Source: Scytalidium lignicola (Eukaryota > Ascomycota > Leotiomycetes). Taken from it: 64,000 nucleotides of DNA. Shown here piece by piece: positions 10,258-21,584 of the stretch. The notes beneath the pieces are model-generated. The model worked only from the letters and a program-made list of their open reading frames with translations, did no database searches and was not told where the DNA came from. Made by a program: the position numbers and the translations under genes. Positions within the stretch are counted from its first letter, which is position 1; every line of letters begins with the position of its first letter. Location: NCBI GenBank assembly GCA_002812745.2, contig NCSJ02000063.1:1-64000 (forward strand), given 5' to 3'.

Positions 10258-12469
10258 ATGAGTTCTGTCGCCAAAATGGTCAGCCTAGGCCACTCCCACC
10301 GCCGGGTCTCCGCGGCAAGTATGTGACCATGAATTCGGTGGATTTGGGAGGTTTAACCCAATCCCCAAATATCTTGACTTCTGCTTCTGCTTCTGCTGTT
10401 GTTGATTCAGTCCTGCTGTGCTAACGGATGTCGCGGAGTCAGGTCAACCTTCTTCGATCGACGAGGGAAGATCGGATGGACCAGAGGACGAGACCACCGT
10501 TGTTGAGCCCGAACAAGGAAATGGTTCGTCATCATTCAAATCTATTTAACAGGTTTATCGTAGAAGTAAATCAGGCTGAAGCGCTACTGCTAATAAATCT
10601 TCCTCTACACACAGTCCTTTCCCATATCATCTCGCAGCTCCGGCCAGGTGCAGACCTGAGCCGGGTGGTGCTTCCCACCTTCATTCTAGAACCTCGAAGC
10701 ATGCTGGAGAGGATCACAAAGTTAGTTACATACCCAGCCGCGCAAGGCAGATGGATTCTTGTGGTCACGGCAGACCCAAACAGAAGGGAAAAACTAACAT
10801 CAGCTAGCTTCATGGCCCATCCAGAAACTCTGTTACCTATGCCCGATATTGATGATCCAGTAGAAAGATTCGTGTCTGTCGTGAAGTTCTATCTAAGTGG
10901 ATGGCATATTAAGCCACCGTAAGTACGGCCATAATTATTAACCACAGCTTGACAAGCAAGCAAGCAAGCAGGCGGCTAACCTCGGACGGGCTCTAGTGGT
11001 GTCAAGAAGCCGCTCAATCCAATCTTAGGAGAGACCTTCACTTGCTACTGGGAATTCCCAGACCATACCAGAGGCTTCTACATCTCCGAACAAACTTCGC
11101 ACCATCCTCCAAAGTCCAGTTACTTCTACATGGCACCAGAGCATCACATACGAATAGATGGGACCCTAAAGCCCCGCAGTAAATTCTTGGGGAATTCAGC
11201 GGCCAGTATGATGGAGGGTATTGCCATTCTTCGATTCCTGAATCGGGGGAAGGGCCCCAAAGGGGAAGCTTAGTGAGTAAACAAGTTCGGCTCAATGCTG
11301 CAATGCTACACCCCCCCAGGTTTTCATCCCAATGCTAATTTTATATCCTTACAAGTATCCTAACTCAGCCTAATATGTATGCTCGTGGGATTCTGTTCGG
11401 TAAGATGAAATACGAGCTAGGTGACCACAGCTACGTGCGATGCCCAGAACTCGGTCTTGCTGCGGATATCGAATTCAAGACGAAGGGCTACTTTGGAGGT
11501 ACTTATAATGCAATTGGAGGGACTATCAAGAACGAACGGACTGGTGAAGTGCTTTATGAGCTATCTGGTATGTGGACTGGCGAGATGATGATCAAGGATG
11601 TGAAGGTATGCGTCTACACACCAGGACTGTTCATGAGATACCGCTGAATTTGGAATTAGACTGGACGCAAAAAACTGCTTTTTAATGCTACAAATGCAAG
11701 ACACACACCGCCAGTAGTGCGGTCTATAGAAGAGCAAGATGACCGCGAGTCCCAGAAACTATGGCAGAAAACTGCTCAGGCAGTCAAAGACCGAAACCAC
11801 GAGCTCGCGACAGATGAGAAAACGAAGATTGAAGATATGCAGAGAGATGAAGCTGCTAAACGAATAGAGGATGGGGTGGAATGGCACCCAAGGTTGTTCA
11901 GAAGAGTGAGAGGTGGCCCTGGAGGTGAAGACGAAGGCGCTGAAGATCTAGATTGGATCCTAAATGCCAAGATGTACGTCTTGCTTTCCCCGCCCCGCCC
12001 CCTTTTTTTTTTTCTTCTTCTTTCTTTTACCGATGTGATGATCGAATTCACTAATACTAAAGCTTATTTTAGCGATGGTAAAACCCCCGATGAGCAAACC
12101 AGGCAGATTCTAGCGGTAACCCCAATTATACGAGGTCAGAAATCTCACAGGGATATTATCCCTCCGCATCATGCGCAGTCCCAATGCGCCTCCAAACTGA
12201 CATCTAACAACGCTCAAGGGGAAGCGCCACATGATGATCTCATAGACTTTGGACAAGACGATTCAAGCCCAGCACCGGTATTAATCACTCAAACAACTGA
12301 CGTAGAAAAAGCACTCAAATCTACTGGCCATGCGGCTCCACAAGGCTCACTAATTGATTTCCACGAAGATTTGAAGAATGAATTACCAGGCGGGTCCGGT
12401 AATAGCAAGTTGAAAAGACAAGATACAGATACCAAAAGTGTGGATGAGTTTGTAGATGCAGAGAGCTAA
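10258..12469 (+). CDS. Oxysterol-binding protein-related lipid-transfer protein (Osh6/Osh7 type)
   Basis: ORD-family lipid exchanger. The Osh6/7 branch carries phosphatidylserine from ER to plasma membrane against PI4P. Eight exons: 10258-10318, 10443-10523, 10615-10720, 10808-10918, 10997-11272, 11356-11605, 11660-11973, 12073-12469 (about 531 aa). All introns are GT..AG and phase-consistent; the first uses CTAAC then GTCAG at 10442. Key motifs are the lid-proximal signature [15 protein letters not shown] at about residue 66, the [11 protein letters not shown] block, and the family fingerprint EQTSHHPP (about 150) whose His pair binds the PI4P phosphate. There is no PH domain or ankyrin repeat, so this is a short ORP. 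Past the ORD (about 450 on) comes a disordered tail with two LIDF motifs. The Osh6/7 assignment rests on the EPRSMLERI signature; an Osh4-like lipid preference cannot be excluded. Confidence 0.9.
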
Positions 12470-12893
12470 GAGACTTGTTCAGACAGTCCACAAACGGGGT
12501 TGTTATGAGATACCTTTAGAAAAGCACAGGCGTTTGTTTGATCATTGTGGGAGCAAAAATTACACAAGCTCCTAGGAATCTATGAGGTCGCTAAGATACC
12601 AGTTTCACGAGCATGGTCTCTAGAAGGTATTATCTGAGAAATAGTGCAGGCCCGTTATACCCACTGAGATCTCATTTGGTTTTATGACGCTTGAGCATCA
12701 GTTATAATACATGAATTCCTAAGGATTCCCAAGAAGTAGCTGGCATCCCGAATCGCCTTCAACACCTCGACGTGACCCTGCTTTCCCATCCACTCTAACA
12801 TGGCTCTTTCATATTTCAACTTCGGATGCTTCTCTTGCTTCGTCCTTCTAGTACAATATACTCCAAATTATCCTCGTTTCCAATTGATTCAGT
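12470..12893. other. Convergent intergenic spacer
   Basis: Spacer of 424 bp between the stop codons of the lipid-transfer gene (plus) and the U2AF gene (minus). Apart from the two 3' UTRs I see nothing in it. Confidence 0.6.
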
Positions 12894-13609
12894 CTAATAT
12901 CTCTTCCTTGTAGGTTCAGGACTAGGACTCCTGCTCTGGCTCCGTTCATCCCTGCCCCTCTCTCGTAACCATTTCTTCGTGCTGAGCTCTAGTTCCCTCT
13001 CCAATTCCGGGCTGGGGTTCTTCCTATGGATAAAGTTGCAAAATCCACCTCTCACACACCCTTCACCGCTGTTCAACCGGCAGCACGCCTCTCGAAAATC
13101 AGTGACGGGAGATAGTTCGCAGTATATAGGGCGCGCAGCATACCAGCGCGAGTTCAGCTCGTCGCAGGCTTTCTGCGCCGAATCTTCGTACTTGAAGCGC
13201 GCGTAGACGTTTCCAATGAGATCTGTGTGTTTTCATATGTGTTAGTGGTAACGTCACGCGAAAAAAATAGTAAAAGGAGAAAATGAAGGACAATGGGGGA
13301 ATACTCACGATCATTATTATTGTCGCATACAACCACCTCCTCAAGCTCCCCAAACTTGCACATCTCACACCAGAAGTCCTCATAGAAGGCATCGAAGTGA
13401 TTTTGCAGTTGACTAGCATTCATCTTGACCTTTGGATCATACGCCGGGTTCTGGTAAAGGTTGGGCAAGAGGATCGTTTGGCTGTAGGACGGCTTGACAT
13501 GTTTTCTTGAGCATCGATCGCCGTGGCGGCAGGCGCCAATCTTGTAGTAGAAGGAACAGTTAACTTTATCGGCTTCTGTACCAAAGATACTGGCGAGGTA
13601 GTTCGCCAT
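12894..13609 (-). CDS. U2AF small subunit (U2AF35/U2AF23), 3' splice-site recognition factor
   Basis: Small subunit of the U2 auxiliary factor, which contacts the AG at the 3' splice site with U2AF65. Exons on the minus strand are 13609-13309 and 13222-12894, with an 86-nt intron (GTGAGT..CAG), giving 209 aa, close to the S. pombe U2AF23 length. It shows CCCH zinc finger 1 (CSFYYKIGACRHGDRCSRKH, about residues 18-37), the U2AF-homology RRM with the FWCEMCKFGELEEV stretch, and the second zinc finger CCRLNSGEGCVRGGFCNFIH after SPVTDFREA. Only a short RS-like tail follows (SQSRSPSPEP). The splice junction rebuilds the conserved NDHLIGNVY. It is the first of two splicing factors in the window, the other being the PWI protein near 51 kb. 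Confidence 0.95.
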
Positions 13610-14905
13610 CTTAGGAAGTTGTTATTATGAGTTGCGTGTAAAGATGCGACAGCGAAGAGATCGGATAGGAAGCTTATGGAGTTCTCTGCTAGATTTCTGT
13701 TAAAAGATATCGGCAAAGAACCCGTGTCGTTGTAGGGGAGGTATGCCGCTGATCTATGAACAGAATATGCGCTTCTGAATTGGACTTTATGAGATTGTAA
13801 TCGTTTCTCGTGTATTGATGTTGGTTAAATTTGCCACGGTCTTTTAAGAATATCGCGGGTGAACTATGGAGCTCTGCCGATAAACTGAAAACGGCTAAAG
13901 GCAAATTTCGCCCGGATTCTGGAGTGCTGAGTAATCCACTTGAGAGACTGTTCGAGAACGTCACCTAAAAGCTCCTCCACCAGATGCCAGTCCAGCCTAA
14001 CTACTGTATTGAATTAGATCCCAATACTGAATTGTTATTCTTTAATTACTTGGAAGTTTTAATGAATAGACCTCTGTGACAAATTATTTCATGGCGAATT
14101 GATACTACTTCCGACTATTTAGCTTCCTAACCACATGTTACTCCTGTCTATTTCCTTTGAACGATTACTAGATTATGAAATTAAGCTTAGGTTAAACTCT
14201 TTAGTCTGAGCTTACCTTAAAAAATATCAAATTCCCTTGATTGAGTTGTTTCTAAATTTATAATTTAAACTTAGGCAACTCTCGTTTTGTTGGCATTTTA
14301 GTTGATGCTATTTTATCACCGTAGCATTAAACGCTTTACTGGTGGCCATTAGGTCTAGGAACTTCTGCCAGTTATTTCATCTACAATATTTGGTTGGATT
14401 CTTTCAAAGGTATGCTTTACTACGATTTTATAGGTTATAACTGGACCAAAATCGATGCTAACTAAATATTTAAAACTTAAATTATTTATCATTATATTAA
14501 CATATCTTTTTCGTCTGCACCGCCTCTCCTTCATATCTATTATCAATATATCAATCAGGATGAGCAGATATGCATGGGAACGTACAACACTATGGTATAA
14601 CTAATTATCCAAGAGTCCATAACCCAGAACAATCCTAAAGATCGATTTGATCAATGTTTCTTAGGTCTAGAGACTGACTAACAACAATCATGGCTTCACG
14701 GATGCCGAAGGTTCAGGTGTATTAGTATACCTACGGATTGGTTCTACAGAAGTGCTGATCGACGTCCACAACGGAGTGCAACAGCCATTACTTGTGGCTA
14801 GACCATGTAGTTAAAACAATACTGCTAGAATGCGATTGAGTCTTGATGGTGAAAGACTTTTAACCATGATATCTAGTTGGTTTTCTATCTAAGTGTCAAG
14901 GTAGT
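13610..14905. other. Gene-poor AT-rich stretch
   Basis: Almost 1.3 kb with no supportable gene between the U2AF promoter and the 3' end of valyl-tRNA synthetase. From about 13990 to 14620 the sequence is markedly AT-rich, with many TTTA/TAAA runs and frequent stops in all frames. That suits a decayed or RIP-mutated repeat, but no transposon protein remnant can be read. Confidence 0.45.
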
Positions 14906-17900
14906 CTATTCCGATTTTAAGGCCTCAAACTGCTTGATAACCTCCTCGAAACCGTTCTGCTCAGTTTCAAGGTCGCCCAATTTTATCTTTTCAACCTCTT
15001 GCAATTCTGGACTGACTTTCTCCTTATAACCTGGATCCTCTAGGATCTTCCTCTGCTTATCAATACCTGCTCGGGTCTTCTCAAGTTTCTTCGTAGCCTT
15101 CTGAATTTCGGCATCAATATCAACGCGACCCTTCACATGTAGGAAAACAGCGGCCGCAGAGGATACGGAGAACAGGACGCATCCCGTAGGGCGTGGGTCA
15201 CTTGAAGATAATACAGATATAGAAGTGAGCCCTTTGCCAGATAACGATTTAATAAATTGCATCTGTGAAGTGACGGTTTCATGGGCGGCTGAATTGTACG
15301 TTTGAATGAAGACTACCCCTCGTCAGCAGTGTAACTTTAAAAATGACATTTTCCCGTTCTTACCATTGCCTTGATCCTTGAGAGAATACTCAGCCATCAG
15401 CGAGCGGATGCCCTTAGATACACCAAGTACCAGATCGTAGGCCGCCTCTGCCGCGGTATTATACATGTTTTCGTCGAATTTTGGATATGTAGCGACAACA
15501 ATTGAAGGCGTCTTGTCCTCAGCGCGGCGTGGAAGTCGTTGCCAAAGTTCTTCTGTCAAAAATGGCATGAACGGATGCAGCATAGTTAGAGCGCCTTCGA
15601 TAGCAGTGTAAAGAGTGTCAAGTGCAGAGCGTTTTTCCTCAGCCGTGCCATCTTGAAGGATGCTCTTCGAGTTTTCGATATAGACGTCAAACAGTTCGTA
15701 ACAATACGTGTATATTATTGAAGTCGACCGCATGAATTCGCGATCATCTAGGGCTTGGTTGACATCTCTAGCAGCTGCTGTCAACTTGTGAAGTATCCAT
15801 TGTTCAGCAAGGGACTCTTTTCCGGTTATCTCGGATGACTTTCGAGGGACAAAGTCTGCATCTAGCTTGCCAAGAACGTATTTCGTAGCCTGGTAGATCT
15901 TGTTGCAAAACTTGCGATAACCATGAATTACCTTGACATCGAACGCAATATCACCACCCCCAGTTGTATAAGCGACTAGAGAAAAGCGAAGGGCATCTGT
16001 TCCACACTGCGGTATGCCATCAGGGAAAGCCGTCTTCTGATATTTGGTAGCTTTCTCAACCTCCAGTGGGTTGAGGTTTCCTATCAAGAGCTTCTTATGC
16101 AACTCTTCCAGGGCGATACCTTGAATAACATCCTGAGGATCAATAACATTGCCTAGGGATTTAGACATCTTGCGGCCATCAGAGTCCCGAATGAGTGAAT
16201 GGCAATAGACCTCGGTGAAAGGTACTTTTCCAGTCATTTTGAGACCAAGCATGATCATCCGAGCGACCCAAAAGAACAAAATATCCCAACCTGTCTCTAG
16301 TACAGACGTAGGATATAGGGTTTCTAGATCGTGAGTTTTATTTGGCCATCCCAGCGTCGCGAACGGCCAGAGGCCAGATGAAAACCAGGTATCTAGGACA
16401 TCCTCGTCTCTCTTCAGGGTAAAGGTTTTTCCAGCTAGAGCTTTCTTAGCTTTGATTTCCGCTTCCTCCTGAGTCCGTCCAGCAAACCACAAGCTTCCAT
16501 CACTGTCATCATTTTGTTCGCCGTCAATAACGGCGAAGTACATGGGCGCTTGATGACCCCACCATAATTGACGGGAAAGGCACCAATCATTAATGTTCTC
16601 CATCCATCTGAGGTAACTCTTCTCTGCTGTCTCGGGCCTGATTTTTATCTCTCCGTTCTTGACAACTCTAATAGCGTCATCCGCCATTTCTCTCATCCTC
16701 ATCCACCATTGTGGTTTCAAAAGAGGTTCAATCACATCCTTGGACTTCTCACATAGAGGCACCGTCATTGGGTTATCCTTCTTGTCTACATACAGTCCAG
16801 CCTTCTTAAGATCGTCCTGGATTGTATACCGAACGTCGAAGCGTTTATTTCCCTGGTAAGGTCCCGTATTCTCATTCATCTTGCCATCATCAGTCAAAAT
16901 GTTGATAAATTTGAGGTTGTGCCGTTGTCCAAGAGCGAAATCGTTATGATCATGGGCTGGGGTTATCTTCACAGCGCCAGAACCGAAGTCTTTCTCAACA
17001 TAGTCATCAGCTACGATAGGTAAAAGCCGGCCTTTGATAAAGGGATGTACAGCGTTCTTCCCCACAAGGTGTTTATAACGTTCATCATCTGGATGGACTG
17101 CAATGCCAGTATCTCCAAGCATCGTCTCAATACGAGTGGTTGCAACCTCTATTTTCTCATCCGAACCTTCGATAGGGTATTGAAAGTGGATGATGACGCC
17201 AAATTCCACCTTCTTGTTATATCCAGGGACATCCAGCAGAGTTCGGCCTGCGAGTTCCTTGTTGGTCACTTCGAGATTGGACAACGCAGTATTCAGTTTT
17301 GTGCACCAATTTACAAGACGATTAGCCCGATAGATGATACCCTGTTCGTGAAGTGTTACGAAAGTCTCTGTCACAGCAGCTGTGAAGTTCTTGTCCATAG
17401 TGAATGCTTCCCGAGTCCAATCAAAAGATCCACCCATCTTTCGCAAGACACTGTTGATCTTTTGATGATATTCGTCCTTCCAATCCCAGACTCTTTCAAC
17501 AAATTTCGGTCTGCCTAAGTCATGACGGGTTTTCTGTTCTCTGCGCCAGAGCATGTTCTCCACCACACTCTGCGTAGAAATTCCAGCATGGTCGCATCCG
17601 GGAAGTAAGAGAGTTGTTTTCCCATGCATACGATTCCACCGAATCAACAGATCTTGCAAGGCACTTGGAAGAGCATGGCCCATATGTAGATTCCCAGTAA
17701 CATTAGGTGGCGGTTCCACAATGACGAACTTCCCCTCCGGCTTCACGTTACCTTCAGTTGTAAATTCTGGTTTGAAAAAACCTTCTTTCTCCCACCAGGC
17801 ATACCAGGCAGACTCGACAGCAAGTGGATTATAGGCTTTGTATTGGGGATCATCGAAAGATTTTAGGACTAGAGTAGGGATCAGCTATTGTAACACGGAA

Positions 17901-18366
17901 AACGTTAAGTTTACAAAACATACTCTTCTTCTCTCCGGGAGGCGTATCTTCAACATATGGAGGCAAAGCCCCTTCCTCAGCCTTCTTCTCAGCCTTGGCT
18001 TTCTTCTCCTTATTTTTGCTAGGAGCTGCAGAAGTAGCAGCATTGGCAACCTTGGCCTTCTTTTGCTCGAATTTGGCCTGCTTTTCTGCTTTCTTACGTT
18101 CCCTTTCCACTGCACAAAAGTAGGTTAGTATATGAACAGTCTATGATCGTTGAACGCATGCGCATCTCAGCAGGAACCTACACTCTTTTTCAGACTTCAC
18201 CTTCTTCTCACCATCACCGGCCCCTGCAGTCACAATTTTATTTGCATCTTGCCCAGTGGGCAAATCTATTTTTTCACCAGCTGGATTGTATGAGTTAGTG
18301 CGAGTTTGGTCATATCAAAACTATCAATTTCTTACTTAGAGCGGCACTCGCAGAGTGTGAAGCCAT
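14906..18366 (-). CDS. VAS1: Valyl-tRNA synthetase (cytosolic/mitochondrial)
   Basis: Class Ia aminoacyl-tRNA synthetase charging tRNA-Val. Five exons on the minus strand: 18366-18336, 18280-18182, 18109-17924, 17868-15364, 15312-14906 (about 1075 aa; yeast Vas1 is 1104). The introns are short (51-72 nt) and all junctions keep phase. It carries the HIGH-type motif NLHMGHA (about residue 165), the KMSKS loop (about 671), an intact CP1 editing domain with the GTG-type region, the anticodon-binding domain, and a C-terminal coiled coil (residues about 1000-1075) typical of ValRS. The N-terminus has a Lys/Ala/Glu-rich appendix. The start is the ATG at 18366. Upstream codons back to 18489 stay open and read like a mitochondrial presequence (see findings). 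The gene is divergent from the MutL homologue, sharing a promoter of about 400 bp. Confidence 0.93.
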
Positions 18367-18764
18367 TGTGGCACGTGGAAGGTTCAAAGTACTTCTGAAA
18401 GGCGACCTGCGCACCCAGAGTGCTCTGAAGAGGATTCTGGACGTCGTTTTGGAAGGTAGTCCAAAACGCAGAGTGTCTGGGTGATAGGTTTACTGGATCT
18501 GCCCTTTTTGCGATTGAAAAGTTGCCCACGGGAGAGTCATAGGTTCGGGCTTGAGTCAGAGGAAATAAGGCATCGAAAAGCAAAGGTAAGGTTATTGTTC
18601 AGGCATCAATGCATGCCGGCCAACCATGACCCCATGGTTGACGAGGCTGTCTGTAAGGCTTTGAAATTATATCTTAAACTGGACATCGCACAATTACATC
18701 TGACTCCACGGGGTCAACGATTGCAATAATAGCAATGGTCCTCACATAATCGATGATATTTTCA
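18367..18764. promoter_or_regulatory. Divergent promoter between VAS1 and the MutL homologue
   Basis: Roughly 400 bp separate the two divergent start codons. The part next to VAS1 (18367-18489) has no stop in the VAS1 frame. No clear regulatory box was recognised in the remainder. Confidence 0.5.
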
Positions 18765-21584
18765 ATGGCACCAACTGATGATAAGCGCAGCTCAATAACG
18801 GCTTTGCCCTTAACCACAACCAATCTTCTAGGCTCAGCCCAGACACTTACGGACCCGGTATCGTTAATCAAGGAGTTAATAGACAATGCCATTGATGCCA
18901 AAGCCACCTTCATCCATATTCACATATCATCCGACACTTTAAGTAAGATTGAGGTGCGCGATAATGGCCATGGAATTTCTCTCGTCGACCTAAATTTGCT
19001 TGGTAGAAGAGGACACACCAGTAAGCTTAGATCTTTCCAGGAATTAAGATGCCTGGGAGGCACGAGCCTTGGATTTCGAGGTCAAGCCTTGGCTAGTGCT
19101 GTTGAGCTTGGGCAGGTGACTGTAACAACTAGGACCGACGGAGAAGCTGCGGCCATGACTGTCAAACTGAAACCTTCGGGTGGTATTGCCTCTAAGACTC
19201 ACACCTCGCATCCAGTTGGCACTACCGTGTCTGTATCTAACTTCTTGTCAAAGTTACCAGTAAGAAAGGAGCATGTTTTGCAAGTGGTTTCGAAGACATT
19301 ATCTAGAACCAAAAGTCTGGTTCAGTCCTACGTGCTTGCAAGACCTCAAATGAAATTCAGTTTAAACACTATAAATCATCGTCAAGGCACCTGGTCTTTT
19401 GCTCCAGGATCAAATAATGGTACCAAAGAAGCGATTTTACAAGTGGCCGGAAAAGCTATAGCTTCTCAATGCGTTGAAAGAACACTTAATTTCCCTATTC
19501 CTTCAGCTGCCCGACACCTCACTTCATCTGGCATGGAAGAAGATGCACACTCTATCATTAGCATATCTAATGTGCCAGAGTCATCAACGCAAAAAAATGA
19601 ATTTTCCCTTCAGGCGTTTTTACCAGTGAAGAACGCTGATATGCCTAATGTTAGAGCTGGTCAGTATATTTCTGTTGATTCGAGGCCAATGTCATGCAAC
19701 AAAGGGGTGGCGAAGAAGATTGTTATCTTGTTCAAAAAGTATATTCGAGATACTCGTGCACAAAATTCCTCCGATAAACTCAATGATCCTTTCTTACGTT
19801 TGAATATCGATTGCCCCCCTGCTAGTTACGACCCGAATGTGGAACCAGCTAAGGACGATGTGTTATTTGAAGACGAAGAATTAGTGTTGAATGCTGCAGA
19901 GTCGCTCTTCAGAGACGTATATGGTCATTACGCTTCCACCTCTCAGGTGCCAAATCAAGAAAGTATAGGTACCAGAGTTGATGCCTTTGAACAACTCCTT
20001 ACGCGTCGAACTCTGAAGCCCCATACCACTGAAAATGCTTTATATCTACCCGATAAAGTAAGCATTCTGGAATCTGCTTCTTGCGAGGCAGTCACCTTCA
20101 GTTCTAGCTCAAATTTAGTCAACAATTCTTCAATACGTGAGGGAGAATATCTGACGAATACCCTGATGAAAAGGGGGTCTGCTGAAAATGATCAAGGGAA
20201 ATGGTGCCTCAACATGTCCAAAGATTACACTGAGGACGCTAATACAGACATACGGCGACCAGTCAATGAACTTTCGGTCCCAGGAGACCAAATATGTAAC
20301 CTGGATCCAGCGAATCCGTCAAGTTCTATGTTATGCCTTAATCCATGGATTATTGCGCGGATGAACCGTTCAGTTCCCGAAAATTCAAACTCAAAACAAA
20401 CACCAAGTTCAAAACAAACGCTAAGTTCAAAAGAAGGCTCTCCTGCTGTCTCGATGCCAATATCAACCATGAATCGAGTACCTAGGCACAATTTCAAGTC
20501 AGGTACAACCAGACAATCAGATGCTGCCATGGGAAATATCGAAAGCTCACTAACAAAGGCTAGTCCCAGCTCTCCTCCCAGGGTTGGTTCTGTAGAGAAA
20601 GCTCAAGATGTTCAGCCGTCAAGAGCTAGTATAGAACAGTTTGCAGTTACAGACCACAAAAAAGAAGTCTCAAAACGTGATGCACTACAAACACAAACAC
20701 AAAGTCCAAACGGTCCAAATAGCTTTGTCTCTGCCAGAGATATAGTAGATAAAGGCTCTTTATCACCACCTTGTACACAAAAGAGAAAGTTCAATAGTCC
20801 AATCACGACCCTCAAAAAACCACTCTTCATACCGATAGTAAGACCCTTTATTGGAAACGCAGTTCATGAGAAGATTCAACTTGGGCTACCAACAAGCTAC
20901 CGGACATCAACAATAGATGACAGAGAGGATACACTTTCACGACAGAAGCTGAACCCTGATCTGGACTGGGCAATGGATTTTGAACAACGGAAGGAGCATG
21001 CCACTCGCCATCGGCGCCAACAGCTTCGTTCTGCCCGAGATAAGCCTGAAACAGAGCCTATCGACTTTCCTCAGACACCAACCATGAAAACGATTGCTCT
21101 GCCTATATCACCTCGCACAGAGAAATGCATGACCTTCTCGAATGATGACTTAGCCACAGAGAAAGAAAGGTTGCAAACATTGATGGCAGATAGAGATCCA
21201 CGATCTTATTGGATGAGAAGACGGGATTTGGCCAATGATGGACTACTTAATACCAGGGGAGCCAAACCAATGCAACTACATACACTGCTCCTCCCGCTAG
21301 AGACTACTCCCAAATCAAAGCAGATATATAATCTATATAGACGAATAAGTATTAGTACCAGTGATATACACCATGTCATGACAATACTTAATACGGATGA
21401 TGTTTATGTACGAGGTCAAACTTATGAAGTCGGTTTAGCCTTCAGTGGGTCAGATAGTAAAGCCGTGAAGGCAAGATTACAGATGTTGGGAGATGCTTGG
21501 GTGGATTCTAAAGAAGGAAAACGCTTTAAAATAGACTGGATGTTTGAGATGATGGAAAATTCTGGAGTCACACGTTTGGCTTGA
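18765..21584 (+). CDS. MutL-family mismatch repair protein, Mlh2-like
   Basis: Single-exon GHKL ATPase of the MutL family, about 939 aa. N-terminal ATPase motifs are clear: ELIDNAIDA (residues 37-45), DNGHGI (66-71), GRRGHTSKL (80-88), LGFRGQAL (102-109), then the transducer domain with GTTVSV. The middle is long and Ser/Pro-rich (about 400-750). The C-terminus lacks the metal-binding endonuclease signature DQHAX2EX4E of Pms1/Mlh3. An Mlh2-like accessory subunit that pairs with Mlh1 is therefore the best guess; in yeast Mlh2 mainly limits gene-conversion tract length. ATGs at 18753 and 18765 are four codons apart; I took the second because of its +4 G. An 18-nt imperfect repeat at 20391-20440 encodes SSKQT units. 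The Mlh2 assignment is moderate; MutL family membership is certain. Confidence 0.85.
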   Translation: MAPTDDKRSSITALPLTTTNLLGSAQTLTDPVSLIKELIDNAIDAKATFIHIHISSDTLSKIEVRDNGHGISLVDLNLLGRRGHTSKLRSFQELRCLGGTSLGFRGQALASAVELGQVTVTTRTDGEAAAMTVKLKPSGGIASKTHTSHPVGTTVSVSNFLSKLPVRKEHVLQVVSKTLSRTKSLVQSYVLARPQMKFSLNTINHRQGTWSFAPGSNNGTKEAILQVAGKAIASQCVERTLNFPIPSAARHLTSSGMEEDAHSIISISNVPESSTQKNEFSLQAFLPVKNADMPNVRAGQYISVDSRPMSCNKGVAKKIVILFKKYIRDTRAQNSSDKLNDPFLRLNIDCPPASYDPNVEPAKDDVLFEDEELVLNAAESLFRDVYGHYASTSQVPNQESIGTRVDAFEQLLTRRTLKPHTTENALYLPDKVSILESASCEAVTFSSSSNLVNNSSIREGEYLTNTLMKRGSAENDQGKWCLNMSKDYTEDANTDIRRPVNELSVPGDQICNLDPANPSSSMLCLNPWIIARMNRSVPENSNSKQTPSSKQTLSSKEGSPAVSMPISTMNRVPRHNFKSGTTRQSDAAMGNIESSLTKASPSSPPRVGSVEKAQDVQPSRASIEQFAVTDHKKEVSKRDALQTQTQSPNGPNSFVSARDIVDKGSLSPPCTQKRKFNSPITTLKKPLFIPIVRPFIGNAVHEKIQLGLPTSYRTSTIDDREDTLSRQKLNPDLDWAMDFEQRKEHATRHRRQQLRSARDKPETEPIDFPQTPTMKTIALPISPRTEKCMTFSNDDLATEKERLQTLMADRDPRSYWMRRRDLANDGLLNTRGAKPMQLHTLLLPLETTPKSKQIYNLYRRISISTSDIHHVMTILNTDDVYVRGQTYEVGLAFSGSDSKAVKARLQMLGDAWVDSKEGKRFKIDWMFEMMENSGVTRLA
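20391..20438 (+). repeat. 18-nt imperfect tandem repeat inside the MutL gene
   Basis: Two full copies and one partial copy of an 18-nt unit starting TCAAAACAAAC encode repeated S-K-Q-T-x-S peptides in the disordered linker. The reading frame is kept. Confidence 0.7.

Noticed and set aside
13283..13510. Plus-strand open frame opposite the U2AF gene
   Set aside because: Shadow of the U2AF exons.
17045..17518. 157-codon plus-strand open frame opposite VAS1
   Set aside because: Antisense shadow of a conserved synthetase exon; no independent signal.
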